Shown: positions 7,395 to 16,741, counted from the stretch's first letter. The stretch: 64,000 nt of DNA from Demequina soli (GCF_000971195.1 NZ_BBLZ01000002.1:62001-126000); one strand, 5' to 3'. Numbers and translations: made by a program. The notes: generated by a model not told the origin, from the letters alone.

Positions 7395-9965
7395 ATGCCT
7401 CGGTCCTCCAAGCGCCCCCGCACGAAGGTGACGTTCGTCCAGCTGCTCACCGCGCTGTCGATGTTCGTCGCCCTGTCGATCATGGGCGGATTCCTGGTCG
7501 CCGGCCTCGCCCTTCCTGCGGTGACGGTCGCCGGGTCGACCACCTCCGGCACCGCCAAGCTGTTCGACGAGCTCCCGAAGGAGCTCGCCGACGTGACGCT
7601 GCCGCAGCAGTCGAACATCTACGACCGCACCGGCAAGAACCTCCTCGCGACCTTCTACTCGCAGAACCGCGTCGTGGTGCCGCTCCAGGACATCTCGCCG
7701 TGGCTGCAGGAGGCCGTGGTCTCGATCGAGGACAAGCGCTTCTGGCTGCACCACGGCGTCGACGGCGAGGGCCTGCTCCGCGCCGCGTACGTCAACCTCA
7801 GCTCGTCGTCGTCGCCCGGCGCCTCGACCCTCACGCAGCAGCTCGTGAAGAACACGCTGCTCCAGAAGGCGATCGCGAGCGGTGACGAGGAGGAGCAGAA
7901 GGCCGCGACCGAGGTCTCCCTGGCGCGCAAGATCCGCGAGTGGCGCCTCGCGCTCGCGCTCGAGGAGAACCTCGACAAGGAGTACGGCGTCGACTGCTCC
8001 GCGGAGGACCCGAAGGTGGACTGCGGCAAGGAGCAGATCCTCGAGCAGTACCTCAACATCGCGCAGTTCGGCGCGAACACCTACGGCGCGGAGGCCGCGT
8101 CGCAGCTGTACTTCTCCAAGTCGGCCAAGGACCTCAACGCGGTCGAGGCGGCGACCATCGCGGGCGTCACGCAGAACCCCACCAAGTGGGACCCGATCCG
8201 CAACCCCGAGAACGCCAAGGCGCGTCGCGACACCGTGCTGTACCAGATGTACCTCCAGGGCCACATCACGGCCGAGGAGTACGACGAGTACAGCTCGATC
8301 CCCGTCGAGGACACCCTCAAGGTCTCCAACCCGAAGTTCTCGTGCGTGGCCGCCAAGGACGCGCCGTTCTTCTGCGACTACGTCACGAAGATCATCAAGT
8401 CCGACGAGGTGTTCAACCAGGACGGCAAGGGCCTCACCGGCGCCGACCTGCTGTACCGAGGCGGCCTCGACGTCGTGACGACGCTCGACCTGACCAAGCA
8501 GAAGGCCGCGAACGCCGCCCTGCAGGCGGCGCTGCCGGCCACCGACCCGAGCGGCTGGGCGATGGCGCTCGTGTCGCTCGACCCGTCGACGGGCCAGATC
8601 CTGGCGATGTCCCAGACCAAGACGTTCGACCCCTCCGCGGAGGAGGACGGCTCGACGGCCATCAACTACTCGGTGGACCGCAAGTGGGGCGGCTCGCGTG
8701 GCTTCTCTCCCGGATCGACGTTCAAGCCGGTCATCCTCACGGAGTGGCTCAAGTCCGGCCACTCGCTCATGGAGAACATCTCCGGCGCCGAGACCAAGTA
8801 CGACCCGTACTCGTGGAAGGCGCGCTGCGTCGACGGCCCCGTCACGCTCGACTGGTGGCAGCCGGGCAACGTCGAGAACGCGTACACGTACAACCAGACG
8901 GTGCTCCACGCGACGGCGAACTCGGTCAACACCGCGTTCGTGCACATGACCAACCAGCTCGACCTGTGCGACATCCGCGACACCGCCGCCGAGCTCGGCT
9001 TCCACCGTGCCGACGGCCAGGACTTCGAGATCAACCCGACCATCGCGCTGGGCACCCAGAACGCCTCGCCGCTCACCATGGCGCAGGTCGCCCAGGTGTT
9101 CGCGAACGAGGGCGTGCGCTGCGATCCGATCGCGATCCTGTCGGTGACGGACTCGGAGGGCAACAAGCTCGACGTCCCGCCGCAGAACTGCAAGCGCGTG
9201 ATCGACAAGGAGATCGCCGACGGCGTCGCCTACGCGATGCAGGACGTCATCAAGGAGGGCTCCGGCACGGTCGCGCAGCTCGCGGACGGCAGGCCCGCGG
9301 CCGGCAAGACCGGTACGGCCAACCTCAACATGCACCTGTGGTTCATGGGCTACACCCCGAACCTCGTCGCGACCGTGTGGCTGGGCAACCCCAACCACGA
9401 CGAGGAGGGCACCAACATCTGGCTCAACGGCCAGTACTACCCGGTGCTGTACGGCTCCTCGCTCGCCGCACCCACGTGGAAGGCGTACATGGACGTCGCG
9501 CTGCAGGGCATGCCCGTCGAGCAGTTCCCGGCGGTGTCCAACGACGTCCTCTACGGCAAGCCCGTCCCGGTGCCGTCGATCATCGGCATGACCGCCGACC
9601 AGGCGAGCACCACCCTGTCGTCGGCCGGGTTCCGCCTGGCAGCGACGCCGAGCGAGCAGTACTCGACGGACGCCGCGCCGGGCACGATCATCGCCCAGTC
9701 GCCGAGCGCGTACTGGAAGTCCCTGCCGGGCGCGACCGTCAACTACACGGTCGCGACCGACAAGCAGCCCTCCTGGTACACCAAGTGGCCCAAGGGTTGG
9801 GACCCGAACGTCGCCCCTGACGGCTACACCGGGGAGTGGCCGCCGGCATGGTTCGCGACCAACCCCCCGGCCGGCTGGAGCGCGGGCTCGGACACGAGCG
9901 CGACCCCGACCCCCGACAACTCCGGCAAGGGCAACGGCAAGAACAGCAACGGCAAGGGCAACTGA
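7395..9965 (+). CDS. class A penicillin-binding protein (PonA2-like) with PASTA-like tail
   Basis: 856 residues from ATG 7395. A cytoplasmic basic tail and one membrane span (~residues 17-45) precede a glycosyltransferase domain (VVSIEDKRFWLHHGVDGEG, GASTLTQQLVKNTLL) and a transpeptidase domain (SPGSTFKPVI with the catalytic Ser, SVNTAF, and the KTGTAN box). A PASTA-like region (VPSIIGMTADQASTTLSSAG) and a Gly/Asn/Lys-rich end follow. It polymerises and crosslinks peptidoglycan. TACCAT at 7383-7388 is spaced as a -10 box for a leaderless transcript beginning at the ATG; no ribosome site is visible. The four-base-spaced phosphoesterase gene probably shares its mRNA. Confidence 0.93.
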   Translation: MPRSSKRPRTKVTFVQLLTALSMFVALSIMGGFLVAGLALPAVTVAGSTTSGTAKLFDELPKELADVTLPQQSNIYDRTGKNLLATFYSQNRVVVPLQDISPWLQEAVVSIEDKRFWLHHGVDGEGLLRAAYVNLSSSSSPGASTLTQQLVKNTLLQKAIASGDEEEQKAATEVSLARKIREWRLALALEENLDKEYGVDCSAEDPKVDCGKEQILEQYLNIAQFGANTYGAEAASQLYFSKSAKDLNAVEAATIAGVTQNPTKWDPIRNPENAKARRDTVLYQMYLQGHITAEEYDEYSSIPVEDTLKVSNPKFSCVAAKDAPFFCDYVTKIIKSDEVFNQDGKGLTGADLLYRGGLDVVTTLDLTKQKAANAALQAALPATDPSGWAMALVSLDPSTGQILAMSQTKTFDPSAEEDGSTAINYSVDRKWGGSRGFSPGSTFKPVILTEWLKSGHSLMENISGAETKYDPYSWKARCVDGPVTLDWWQPGNVENAYTYNQTVLHATANSVNTAFVHMTNQLDLCDIRDTAAELGFHRADGQDFEINPTIALGTQNASPLTMAQVAQVFANEGVRCDPIAILSVTDSEGNKLDVPPQNCKRVIDKEIADGVAYAMQDVIKEGSGTVAQLADGRPAAGKTGTANLNMHLWFMGYTPNLVATVWLGNPNHDEEGTNIWLNGQYYPVLYGSSLAAPTWKAYMDVALQGMPVEQFPAVSNDVLYGKPVPVPSIIGMTADQASTTLSSAGFRLAATPSEQYSTDAAPGTIIAQSPSAYWKSLPGATVNYTVATDKQPSWYTKWPKGWDPNVAPDGYTGEWPPAWFATNPPAGWSAGSDTSATPTPDNSGKGNGKNSNGKGN

Positions 9966-9967
9966 CG

Positions 9968-10867
9968 ATGCGCCGCGTCGTCATCGGCCTCGCCGCCACC
10001 GCCGCCGCGGGCCTCGCCTGGGGCCTCGTCGAGGCGCACGCGTTCACGCTGCGCCGCCACGAGGTGCCGGTGCTGCCTGCGGGGAGCCGCCCGGTGCGGA
10101 TCCTGCACCTGTCGGACCTTCACCTCACGCCGCGACAGCGGGACAAGGTCGCGTGGGTCCGCTCGCTCGCGGACGAGCAGGTCGACGCCGTCATCACGAC
10201 GGGCGACAACCTCGCCCACCCGGACGCGGTCCCGACCGTGCTGGAGGCGCTCGGGCCGCTGCTGTCCAAGCCGGGCGCGTTCGTGTTCGGCTCGAACGAC
10301 TACCACGGCCCGCTGCCCAAGAACCCGCTCGACTACTTCGGCGGCCCCTCCCGGCTGCGCCCGAAGCAGGCGGCGCTGCCCACCGAGGACCTGCGCGACG
10401 GCCTCGTCGCGGGAGGCTGGGTGGACCTCAACAACGCACGCGGGGTGATCGAGGCCGCGGGTGCCGTGCTCGACCTCGTGGGCGTCGACGACCCGCACAT
10501 CCGCCGCGACGCCATGCCCGCCGCCGCCGAGCGGGTCGAGGGGGCCGCGCTGCGCATCGGCGTCGCGCACGCCCCGTACACGCGCGTGCTCGACGAGATG
10601 GCCGTCGACGGCGCGGAGCTCATCCTCGCCGGCCACACCCACGGCGGCCAGGTGTGCGTGCCGTTCTACGGCGCGCTGGTCACCAACTGCGACCTCGACA
10701 CGAGCCGCGCGAGCGGCCTGCACGGCTGGCCGGGCGTGCGCCCCGACTCCGGCGGCTCCGGCGCCTACGTGCATGTGTCCGCGGGCCTCGGCACGTCGCC
10801 GTACGCGCCGTACCGCTTCGCGTGCCGCCCCGAGGCGACGATCCTCACCCTGGTGCCGCGAGCCTGA
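9968..10867 (+). CDS. membrane-anchored metallophosphoesterase
   Basis: 299 residues, ATG 9968, two bases after the ponA2 stop. A short N-terminal hydrophobic helix is followed by calcineurin-type metal-binding motifs: LHLSDLHLTPRQ, TTGDNLAH, FGSNDY (in place of GNHE) and GHTHGGQ. The same gene follows ponA2 in Mycobacterium, suggesting a cell-envelope role; the natural substrate is not known. The start codon lies inside an ACGATGCG octamer (9965-9972). Confidence 0.9.
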   Translation: MRRVVIGLAATAAAGLAWGLVEAHAFTLRRHEVPVLPAGSRPVRILHLSDLHLTPRQRDKVAWVRSLADEQVDAVITTGDNLAHPDAVPTVLEALGPLLSKPGAFVFGSNDYHGPLPKNPLDYFGGPSRLRPKQAALPTEDLRDGLVAGGWVDLNNARGVIEAAGAVLDLVGVDDPHIRRDAMPAAAERVEGAALRIGVAHAPYTRVLDEMAVDGAELILAGHTHGGQVCVPFYGALVTNCDLDTSRASGLHGWPGVRPDSGGSGAYVHVSAGLGTSPYAPYRFACRPEATILTLVPRA

Positions 10868-10923
10868 GCGGAGCCGATTTCGTGAATCGGGCATCGGTCC
10901 GATACTCTTGTCAGGCTCAAGAC

Positions 10924-10997
10924 CGGGGTGTGGCGCAGCTTGGTAGCGCGCCTCGTTCGGGACGAGGAGGCCGCAGGTTCAAATCCTGTCACCCCGA
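10924..10997 (+). tRNA. tRNA-Pro(CGG)
   Basis: A complete cloverleaf: acceptor CGGGGTG/CACCCCG, D-arm GCGC/GCGC, anticodon stem CCTCG/CGAGG around loop TTCGGGA (anticodon CGG), T-arm with GTTCAAAT. 74 nt; the 3' CCA is not encoded. A strong hairpin terminator follows nine bases later. Confidence 0.95.
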
Positions 10998-11005
10998 CGG
11001 TTGAG

Positions 11006-11039
11006 AGAAGGGCCGGATCCGCACGGATCCGGCCCTTCT
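11006..11039 (+). terminator. terminator after tRNA-Pro
   Basis: A perfect 16-bp stem (AGAAGGGCCGGATCCG and its complement) closed by a two-base loop, starting nine bases downstream of tRNA-Pro and ending in TTCT. No long T-run, as is common in high-GC genomes. Confidence 0.85.
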
Positions 11040-11068
11040 GCATTCCACGGGGACGATGCGGTGCGCGG

Positions 11069-11536
11069 CTACCCGCAGTCGATCACCGACGCGTCCCACT
11101 CGACGCGCGGGACCCCGTCCACGAGCGTGAAGTGGCCGCGCTCGTGGATCTTCACGTCGCCGTAGAAGTCCTTGAAGGTGCCGGTGTGGACGAACGTCTG
11201 TCCCGGCGTCAGCAGGTACATGACGTCCTCCGTGAGCCGCCCCGTGACGTCCTCCATCGCGGGCGAGACGTAGTCGGTCGCATAGGTGACGACCGCCAGG
11301 TAGTGATAGGTCCACGAGCCGTCCGCGCGGGGGCGGAACGTCTCGTGGAACGTCTTCACGGTGTAGGTGGTCACATTGGGCTCGGTGGAGCACGCGTCGT
11401 CCTCGTAGTACTCGCTGAAGACGTAGCCGTGCTGGACCTCGGTGCCGTTGCCCGCGGCGGCGGGTGCCGCCCATGCGAGCGCGAGGCCGAGAGCGGCCGC
11501 GAGGCCGACCGCGAGACGTGTCCGGACAGTGTGCAT
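11069..11536 (-). CDS. secreted protein of unknown function
   Basis: 155 residues, ATG at 11536 with GGGAGG upstream. A clear Sec signal peptide (basic MHTVRTR, hydrophobic core, cleavage after APAAA near residue 28) precedes a mature domain of about 125 residues with two cysteines (DDACSTE near the start, VIDCG at the end) that could form a disulfide. The mature part reads as alternating short beta strands (TTYTVKTFHETFRPRADGSW, YHYLAVVTYATDY). I do not recognise a family. Confidence 0.75.
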   Translation of the reverse strand: MHTVRTRLAVGLAAALGLALAWAAPAAAGNGTEVQHGYVFSEYYEDDACSTEPNVTTYTVKTFHETFRPRADGSWTYHYLAVVTYATDYVSPAMEDVTGRLTEDVMYLLTPGQTFVHTGTFKDFYGDVKIHERGHFTLVDGVPRVEWDASVIDCG

Positions 11537-11864
11537 GGTGCCTCCCTCTCGTCGGCGTGGCGCCGATGCGCGACGCCCCTCCGAGCGTGGGTCGGCCCGG
11601 TATGCCCGCGGTATGCAGGGTCCGCGTCGGACGCGCCTCCGCGTCTCCGCGCGCCCGCGGCGGCACCATGTGCCCTTGTATAAGGCCAAGTGTCGCGCCT
11701 AATAGGCAAGTGACCAGGAAGAACGTTGTGATCGACGCGTCAACTTACCGGGTTGTCAGCCTGTTGCAACAAGCCCTCCCAGGCATATGGTGAGCGAAGC
11801 GCCACCTCAACGTCGAGGGCCGCGCCGAGGGTAAGGACGCCCTCACCAGGGAAGGGGTATCGAC
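11537..11864. promoter_or_regulatory. divergent regulatory region upstream of sugar ABC operon
   Basis: 328 bp without a gene, separating the secreted-protein gene from the xylose-type transporter. The part from about 11675 to 11800 is noticeably AT-richer than its surroundings. It contains TGTTGCAACA at 11762-11771, a perfect palindrome of the kind bound by LacI-type sugar repressors, and CAAC/GTTG arms at 11741-11755. An operator role is inferred; no repressor gene is adjacent. Confidence 0.4.
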
Positions 11865-12971
11865 GTGAAGAAATCCTCTCTGATCGCGGCCGGGTCGCTG
11901 TTCGCAGCCTCGGTCCTCGTGCTCGCCGGGTGTTCGTCCGGCGGCAGCAGCAACGGGAGCAGCAGCGGCTCGAGCGCCGCTCCGAGCACCAGCAGCACCG
12001 GGGCGATGGCTCAAGGCACCGCCTGCGTCATCCTGCCCGACGCCGCATCGTCCCCCCGCTGGGAGAACGGCGACCGTCCCGCCTTGCAGAAGGCGATCAC
12101 CGACGCCGGGTTCGAGGCGAACATCCAGAACGCGCAGGGTGACACCGGCAAGTACGCGACCATCGCGGACCAGATGCTCACCGGCGGCTGCGGCGTGATG
12201 ATCCTCGTCGACTACAACGGCGCCGCCACCGCGGTCACGGCCAAGGCCGAGGCGCAGGGCATCCCCGTCATCGCGTACGACCGCCCGATCGCCAAGGCCG
12301 ACTACTACGTCTCCTTCGACAACGAGAAGGTGGGCGAGCTCGAGGGTCAGATGATCGTCGACGGGCTCAAGGCGGAGGGCAAGGACCCGGCCACGGCCAC
12401 GGTCGTCTACATGGGCGGCGACCCGGCCGACGGCAACGCCGCGATGTTCCACGACGGCGCCGTCAAGGTGATGTCCGCCGCGGGCATCAAGCCGGCCGCC
12501 GAGCCGCCGGGCGTCTGGGACGGCCAGAAGAGCGCGACCAACTTCGAGCAGGCGCTGACCAAGCTCGGAGGCAAGGTCGACGCCGTGTGGGTGGCCAACG
12601 ACACCAATGCCGCGGGCGTGATCACCGTCCTCGACAAGAACCACCTCACGGTGCCGGTGTCCGGTCAGGACGCCTCCGTCGCGGGCCTGCAGAACGTCCT
12701 GCTGGGCAAGCAGACGGGGACGGTCTACAAGCCCTACCAGCTCGAGGCCAGCGAGACCGCCAAGCTTGCGGTCGAGCTCCTCAAGGGCGAGACGCCGACC
12801 GCTCCGCAGACCCTGGACGGCGTGCCGTTCTTCCCGGAGACGCCGATCAGCATCGGCAACAACGACAGCATCCAGCAGGTCTTCGACGACGGCAACGCGT
12901 CGTACAACGAGGTCTGCACGGGTGACGTCAAGGCCAAGTGCGACGCGATCGGTCTCAAGCCCGCGTCCTGA
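11865..12971 (+). CDS. xylose-type sugar-binding lipoprotein of ABC importer
   Basis: 368 residues from GTG 11865 with a GGAAGGGG ribosome site. Lipoprotein signal peptide with lipobox VLAGC (Cys ~23), a Gly/Ser linker, then a type I periplasmic-binding fold resembling XylF (IPVIAYDRPIAKADYYVSFDNEKVG, VWVANDTNAAGVI, VSGQDASVAGLQNVLLGKQ). It captures a sugar, probably xylose or another pentose, outside the membrane. It heads an ABC operon with ATPase and permease downstream, but no sugar kinase or isomerase is nearby. A GGACGATGCG site lies in the coding region at 12044-12053. Confidence 0.88.
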   Translation: MKKSSLIAAGSLFAASVLVLAGCSSGGSSNGSSSGSSAAPSTSSTGAMAQGTACVILPDAASSPRWENGDRPALQKAITDAGFEANIQNAQGDTGKYATIADQMLTGGCGVMILVDYNGAATAVTAKAEAQGIPVIAYDRPIAKADYYVSFDNEKVGELEGQMIVDGLKAEGKDPATATVVYMGGDPADGNAAMFHDGAVKVMSAAGIKPAAEPPGVWDGQKSATNFEQALTKLGGKVDAVWVANDTNAAGVITVLDKNHLTVPVSGQDASVAGLQNVLLGKQTGTVYKPYQLEASETAKLAVELLKGETPTAPQTLDGVPFFPETPISIGNNDSIQQVFDDGNASYNEVCTGDVKAKCDAIGLKPAS

Positions 12972-12987
12972 CGGCTCCACGAGGGAG

Positions 12988-13017
12988 GGCCCCGCGTCCG
13001 CGCGACGCGGGGCCTTT
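12988..13017 (+). terminator. intra-operon hairpin (attenuator/stability element)
   Basis: An 11-bp stem GGCCCCGCGTC/GACGCGGGGCC with a five-base loop and TTT after it lies in the 90-bp gap between the binding-protein and ATPase genes. Such elements usually let the binding protein be made in excess over the membrane components. Confidence 0.75.
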
Positions 13018-13061
13018 CCCCTCGCCGCCCGTCGTCCACGCCACACGACCTGGAGGATCTG

Positions 13062-13814
13062 ATGACACATCCCATCGTCGAGCTCAAGGGGGTCACCAAG
13101 AGCTTCGGCCCGGTGAGCGTCCTCAAGGGGGTCGACCTCACCGCGGAGGTCGGGCGCGTCACCGCGCTCGTCGGCGACAACGGAGCCGGCAAGTCCACGC
13201 TCATCAAGGGCCTCGCGGGCGTCCAGCCCTACGATGGCGGCGAGGTGCTGTTCGACGGCGAGCCCGTCTCCCTGCACCACCCGCGCGAGGCGGCACGGCT
13301 CGGCATCGAGGTGGTCTACCAGGACCTCGCGCTGTGCGACAACCTCGACATCGTGCAGAACATGTTCCTCGGCCGCGAGGAGCTCATCGGTGGCACCTTC
13401 AACGAGGGACAGATGGAGGCGGAGGCGGCGCGCGCGCTCCAGACGCTCTCCGTCAAGACGGTGAAGTCGCTGCGCCAGAAGGTCGCCTCGCTGTCGGGGG
13501 GCCAGCGGCAGACCGTCGCCATCGCCCGCTCGGTGGTCAAGAAGGCCAGGGTCGTCATCCTCGACGAGCCCACCGCCGCGTTGGGCGTGGCCCAGACGGC
13601 CCAGGTGCTCGACCTGGTGCGGCGCCTCGCGGACAGCGGCGTGGCGGTGATCATCATCTCCCACAACCTGCAGGACGTCTTCGCCGTGGCGGACGACATC
13701 AGCGTCCTGTACCTCGGCACGATGACGGCGCGCGTGCAGGCCAAGGACACCACCCGCGACGACATCGTCGGCTACATCACGGGCACCAAGACGATGACGG
13801 AGGTCCAGGCGTGA
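13062..13814 (+). CDS. sugar ABC transporter ATPase
   Basis: 250 residues, ATG 13062. One ABC domain with Walker A GDNGAGKST, Q-loop VVYQDLALCDN, signature LSGGQRQ, Walker B VVILDEPTAALG and switch His in IIISHNLQDV. It is a single-domain (half-length) version of XylG, whose enteric form has two fused ATPase domains, so it presumably works as a homodimer. Its TGA overlaps the permease GTG by four bases. Confidence 0.92.
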   Translation: MTHPIVELKGVTKSFGPVSVLKGVDLTAEVGRVTALVGDNGAGKSTLIKGLAGVQPYDGGEVLFDGEPVSLHHPREAARLGIEVVYQDLALCDNLDIVQNMFLGREELIGGTFNEGQMEAEAARALQTLSVKTVKSLRQKVASLSGGQRQTVAIARSVVKKARVVILDEPTAALGVAQTAQVLDLVRRLADSGVAVIIISHNLQDVFAVADDISVLYLGTMTARVQAKDTTRDDIVGYITGTKTMTEVQA

Positions 13815-15088
13815 GCACCGAGATCGAGAGCGACGGGCCGGCCATCGAGGTCCCGGCCGACGCACCGAGCCTGCTGGGCAAGGGCACGGAGGGCGGCGTG
13901 GGCGAGGCGCTGTCCGCGTACTGGAGCCGCGTCCGCGGCGGCGACATGGGTCCGCTGCCCGCCGTGGGCGGCCTCGTGGTGCTGGTCGCGATCTTCGCGG
14001 TCGCCAACCCGCTGTTCCTCACGCAGCGCAACATCGCGAACCTGTTCACCCAGGCGGCGCCGCTGGTCACCCTGGCCATGGCCCTGGTGTTCGTGCTGCT
14101 CCTGGGCGAGATCGACCTGTCGGCCGGCGTGACCTTCGGCACGGCCATGGGCGTCTTCGTCAAGATCACGCAGCCGGGCGGCATGGCGTGGCCGCTCGCG
14201 CTGCTCATCTCGCTCGCGATCGGAGCGGCGATCGGCACCTTCATCGGGTTCTTCGTCGCACGGATAGGCGTGCCATCGTTCGTCGTCTCGCTCGGCCTGT
14301 TCCTGGGTCTGCAGGGCGTGATGCTCGTCATCATCGGCGCCGGCGGCACGTACATCCTCAACCCCGCGCCGATCCTCGCGATCGAGAACAACAACCTCCC
14401 GCCCCTCCTCGGATGGCTGATGCTGGTGGTCGCGCTCGCGGCCCTGCTGGTCGTCGCGCTCATCGACCGGCGCCGTCGCATCGCGTCGGGAGCGCCCAAC
14501 CCGCCGCTCAGCATCATGATAGCCAAGCTCGGCGTGATCGCCCTGCTCGGCGCCGCGGTGGTGTTCTACCTCAACCAGGACCGCGGCTCCGCCCTCCACC
14601 CGCTCCAGGGCGTTCCGATCGTGGTGCCGATCATCCTGCTCATCATCATGGTCGGCACGTACGTGCTCGACCGCACGCGCTACGGCCGCTACCTCTACGC
14701 CATCGGCGGCAACGCCGAGGCGGCCCGCCGCTCCGGCGTCAACGTCGCGCTCGTGAAGTGGACGGCGTTCATCACGTGCTCGGTGCTCGCCGTGGTCGCG
14801 GGCGTCTTCTACGTGTCGCAGGTGGGGTCGGCCGACGCCTCGACGGGCACCCAGATCGTGCTGTCCGGGGTCGCGGCGGCGGTCGTGGGCGGCGTCAGCC
14901 TGTTCGGCGGACGCGGCCGTCTCATGCATGCCGTGCTCGGCGGCACCGTCATCGCGGTCATCACCAACGGCATGGGCCTGCTGTCGTTCTCGGCGGGCGC
15001 CAACCTCGCCGTGACCGGCGGCGTGCTGGTGCTCGCGGCGACGGTGGACGCGCTCGCCCGCAAGCGCTCCGGCGCGACGGGCGTGTAG
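13811..15088 (+). CDS. sugar ABC transporter permease (XylH-like)
   Basis: 425 residues from GTG 13811. After a hydrophilic N-terminus of about 50 residues there are roughly ten membrane spans. The segments LAMALVFVLLLGEIDLSAG and GRYLYAIGGNAEAARRSGVN are conserved in the ribose/xylose permease family. It forms the membrane channel for the upstream binding protein and ATPase. The operon ends at an inverted pair of GGACGATGCG sites. Confidence 0.92.
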   Translation: MSTEIESDGPAIEVPADAPSLLGKGTEGGVGEALSAYWSRVRGGDMGPLPAVGGLVVLVAIFAVANPLFLTQRNIANLFTQAAPLVTLAMALVFVLLLGEIDLSAGVTFGTAMGVFVKITQPGGMAWPLALLISLAIGAAIGTFIGFFVARIGVPSFVVSLGLFLGLQGVMLVIIGAGGTYILNPAPILAIENNNLPPLLGWLMLVVALAALLVVALIDRRRRIASGAPNPPLSIMIAKLGVIALLGAAVVFYLNQDRGSALHPLQGVPIVVPIILLIIMVGTYVLDRTRYGRYLYAIGGNAEAARRSGVNVALVKWTAFITCSVLAVVAGVFYVSQVGSADASTGTQIVLSGVAAAVVGGVSLFGGRGRLMHAVLGGTVIAVITNGMGLLSFSAGANLAVTGGVLVLAATVDALARKRSGATGV

Positions 15089-15096
15089 CCGGCCCG

Positions 15097-15155
15097 CGCA
15101 TCGTCCCCCGCGCCCCGCGCGCCCGCACGGGCTAGCGTGAGCCAGGGACGATGCG
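15097..15155. repeat. divergent pair of GGACGATGCG sites
   Basis: Complement copy at 15097-15106 and direct copy at 15146-15155, separated by 39 bases, in the gap between the sugar permease and lctP. The second copy ends 15 bases before the lctP start, where a ribosome site would lie (GGGGGAGG follows it). Confidence 0.85.
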
Positions 15156-15170
15156 CGGGGGAGGCCACCC

Positions 15171-16736
15171 ATGGACACGTTGCTGGCGGCGCTGCCGATC
15201 GCGGTCGTGCTGGTGCTCATGATCGGGCTGAAGTGGTCGGCCATCTGGGCGGGCCTGTCGGCGGCGATCGTCGCGATCGTCATCGCGCTCACCACGTTCG
15301 GCTTCGGCACGGACGAGGGCTTCGGGCGGGTGCAGGGCGTCACGGGTGTGGTGGTGAGCGCCGCGTGGACCGCGCTCACGGTGATGCTCATCATCGGGCC
15401 CGCGCTCGGCATCCACCACCTCCAGCAGAGGACCGGCGCGACCGCGGCCATCGAGGCCGGGCTCGCGCGCATCACCCCCGATCCGCGGGTCGCGGCGCTG
15501 CTCATCGCCTGGTTCTTCACCCTGCTCATCGAGGGCGCGGCCGGCTTCGGCACGCCCGTCGCCCTGTCGGCGCCGTTCCTGGTGGCGGCGGGCTTCAAGC
15601 CAGGCACGGCGGTCGTGGCGGCGATGGCCGGCAACGTCGCGGCGGTGCCCTTCGGCGCGGTCGGCACGCCCACGCTCGCGCAGGCGGCGATCGTCGACCA
15701 CGACCCCGTCGACCTGTCGTGGGCCGTCTCGCCGTACATGGTGGTGACCGGCCTGGTGCTCGCGTTCACCGTCGCGCGGCTCGTGGGCACGCTCATCCCC
15801 ACCGCGGGGCCGCCGTGGCGGTGGATGGCGGTGGCGTACGCGGCGTTCTTCGCGCCCTACCTGCTCATCGCCCGCTTCGTGGGCCCCGAGCTGCCGTCGC
15901 TGATGGGGGCGATCATCGGGGCCGGCATCTTCATCGCGCTCGTGCGCGCCGTGGTGGTGAGGCGCGCCCGGGCGCACGCGATGACCGGCCCCGAGGAGGC
16001 CGCCGAGCGCGAGGTCGAGCACGCCGCGGCCGAGGTGGAGGCCACCGAGGCGCACCGCATGTCGCTGCTCGCGGCGACGGCGCCGTACGCGATCCTCGTG
16101 GTGCTGGTGCTGCTCACCCGCCTGGTGCCACCCATCAAGACAGGCTCCCAGTCGTGGGACGTCACCTGGAGCCTGTTCGACGGGGCCTTCGGCGACGGGA
16201 TCCAGCCGCTGTACCACCCGGGCCCGCTGCTGCTCGTGGCGTTCCTGGGCGGGGCGCTGTGGCAGCGCGCGACGCGCGCGGAGATCGGCGGCGCGTTCTC
16301 GGTCGCGACGCGTCAGGTGATCCCCGTGTTCGCGGCGCTCGTCGCGATGGTGACGGTGGCCTACACGATGTCCGAGTCCGGCATGACGACCCAGCTCGCC
16401 GTCGCCGCGGCCGGGGCGGGCGCCGCGTGGCCGCTGCTGTCGCCGTTCGTGGGGGCGCTCGGCACGTTCATGACGGGCTCCGCGACGTCCTCCAACATCC
16501 TGTTCACGGACTTCCAGGACCTCACCGCGAACCAGGCGGGGCTGTCGGCGCTGCCGCTGATCGGGGCGCAGAACGCCGGCGCCGCGATCGGCAACATGAT
16601 CTGCCCGCACAACATCATCGCGGCGGCCGCGACCGTGGGCATGGCCGGCCGCGAGGGGGAGCTGCTCAAGGGCACGCTGCCGCCCGCGCTCATCACCCTG
16701 GCGATCACAGGGGCGATGGCGCTCCTGCTGGCCTGA
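15171..16736 (+). CDS. lctP: L-lactate permease family transporter
   Basis: 521 residues, ATG 15171 with GGGGGAGG upstream. A LctP/LldP-type permease with about twelve to fourteen spans; conserved stretches include LLIEGAAGFGTPVAL, FGAVGTPTLAQAAI and NAGAAIGNMICPHNIIAAAATVG near the end. It imports lactate or glycolate with protons. A charged central loop (RRARAHAMTGPEEAAEREVE) is probably cytoplasmic. No lactate dehydrogenase gene is adjacent. Confidence 0.92.
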   Translation: MDTLLAALPIAVVLVLMIGLKWSAIWAGLSAAIVAIVIALTTFGFGTDEGFGRVQGVTGVVVSAAWTALTVMLIIGPALGIHHLQQRTGATAAIEAGLARITPDPRVAALLIAWFFTLLIEGAAGFGTPVALSAPFLVAAGFKPGTAVVAAMAGNVAAVPFGAVGTPTLAQAAIVDHDPVDLSWAVSPYMVVTGLVLAFTVARLVGTLIPTAGPPWRWMAVAYAAFFAPYLLIARFVGPELPSLMGAIIGAGIFIALVRAVVVRRARAHAMTGPEEAAEREVEHAAAEVEATEAHRMSLLAATAPYAILVVLVLLTRLVPPIKTGSQSWDVTWSLFDGAFGDGIQPLYHPGPLLLVAFLGGALWQRATRAEIGGAFSVATRQVIPVFAALVAMVTVAYTMSESGMTTQLAVAAAGAGAAWPLLSPFVGALGTFMTGSATSSNILFTDFQDLTANQAGLSALPLIGAQNAGAAIGNMICPHNIIAAAATVGMAGREGELLKGTLPPALITLAITGAMALLLA

Positions 16737-16741
16737 CCTCA

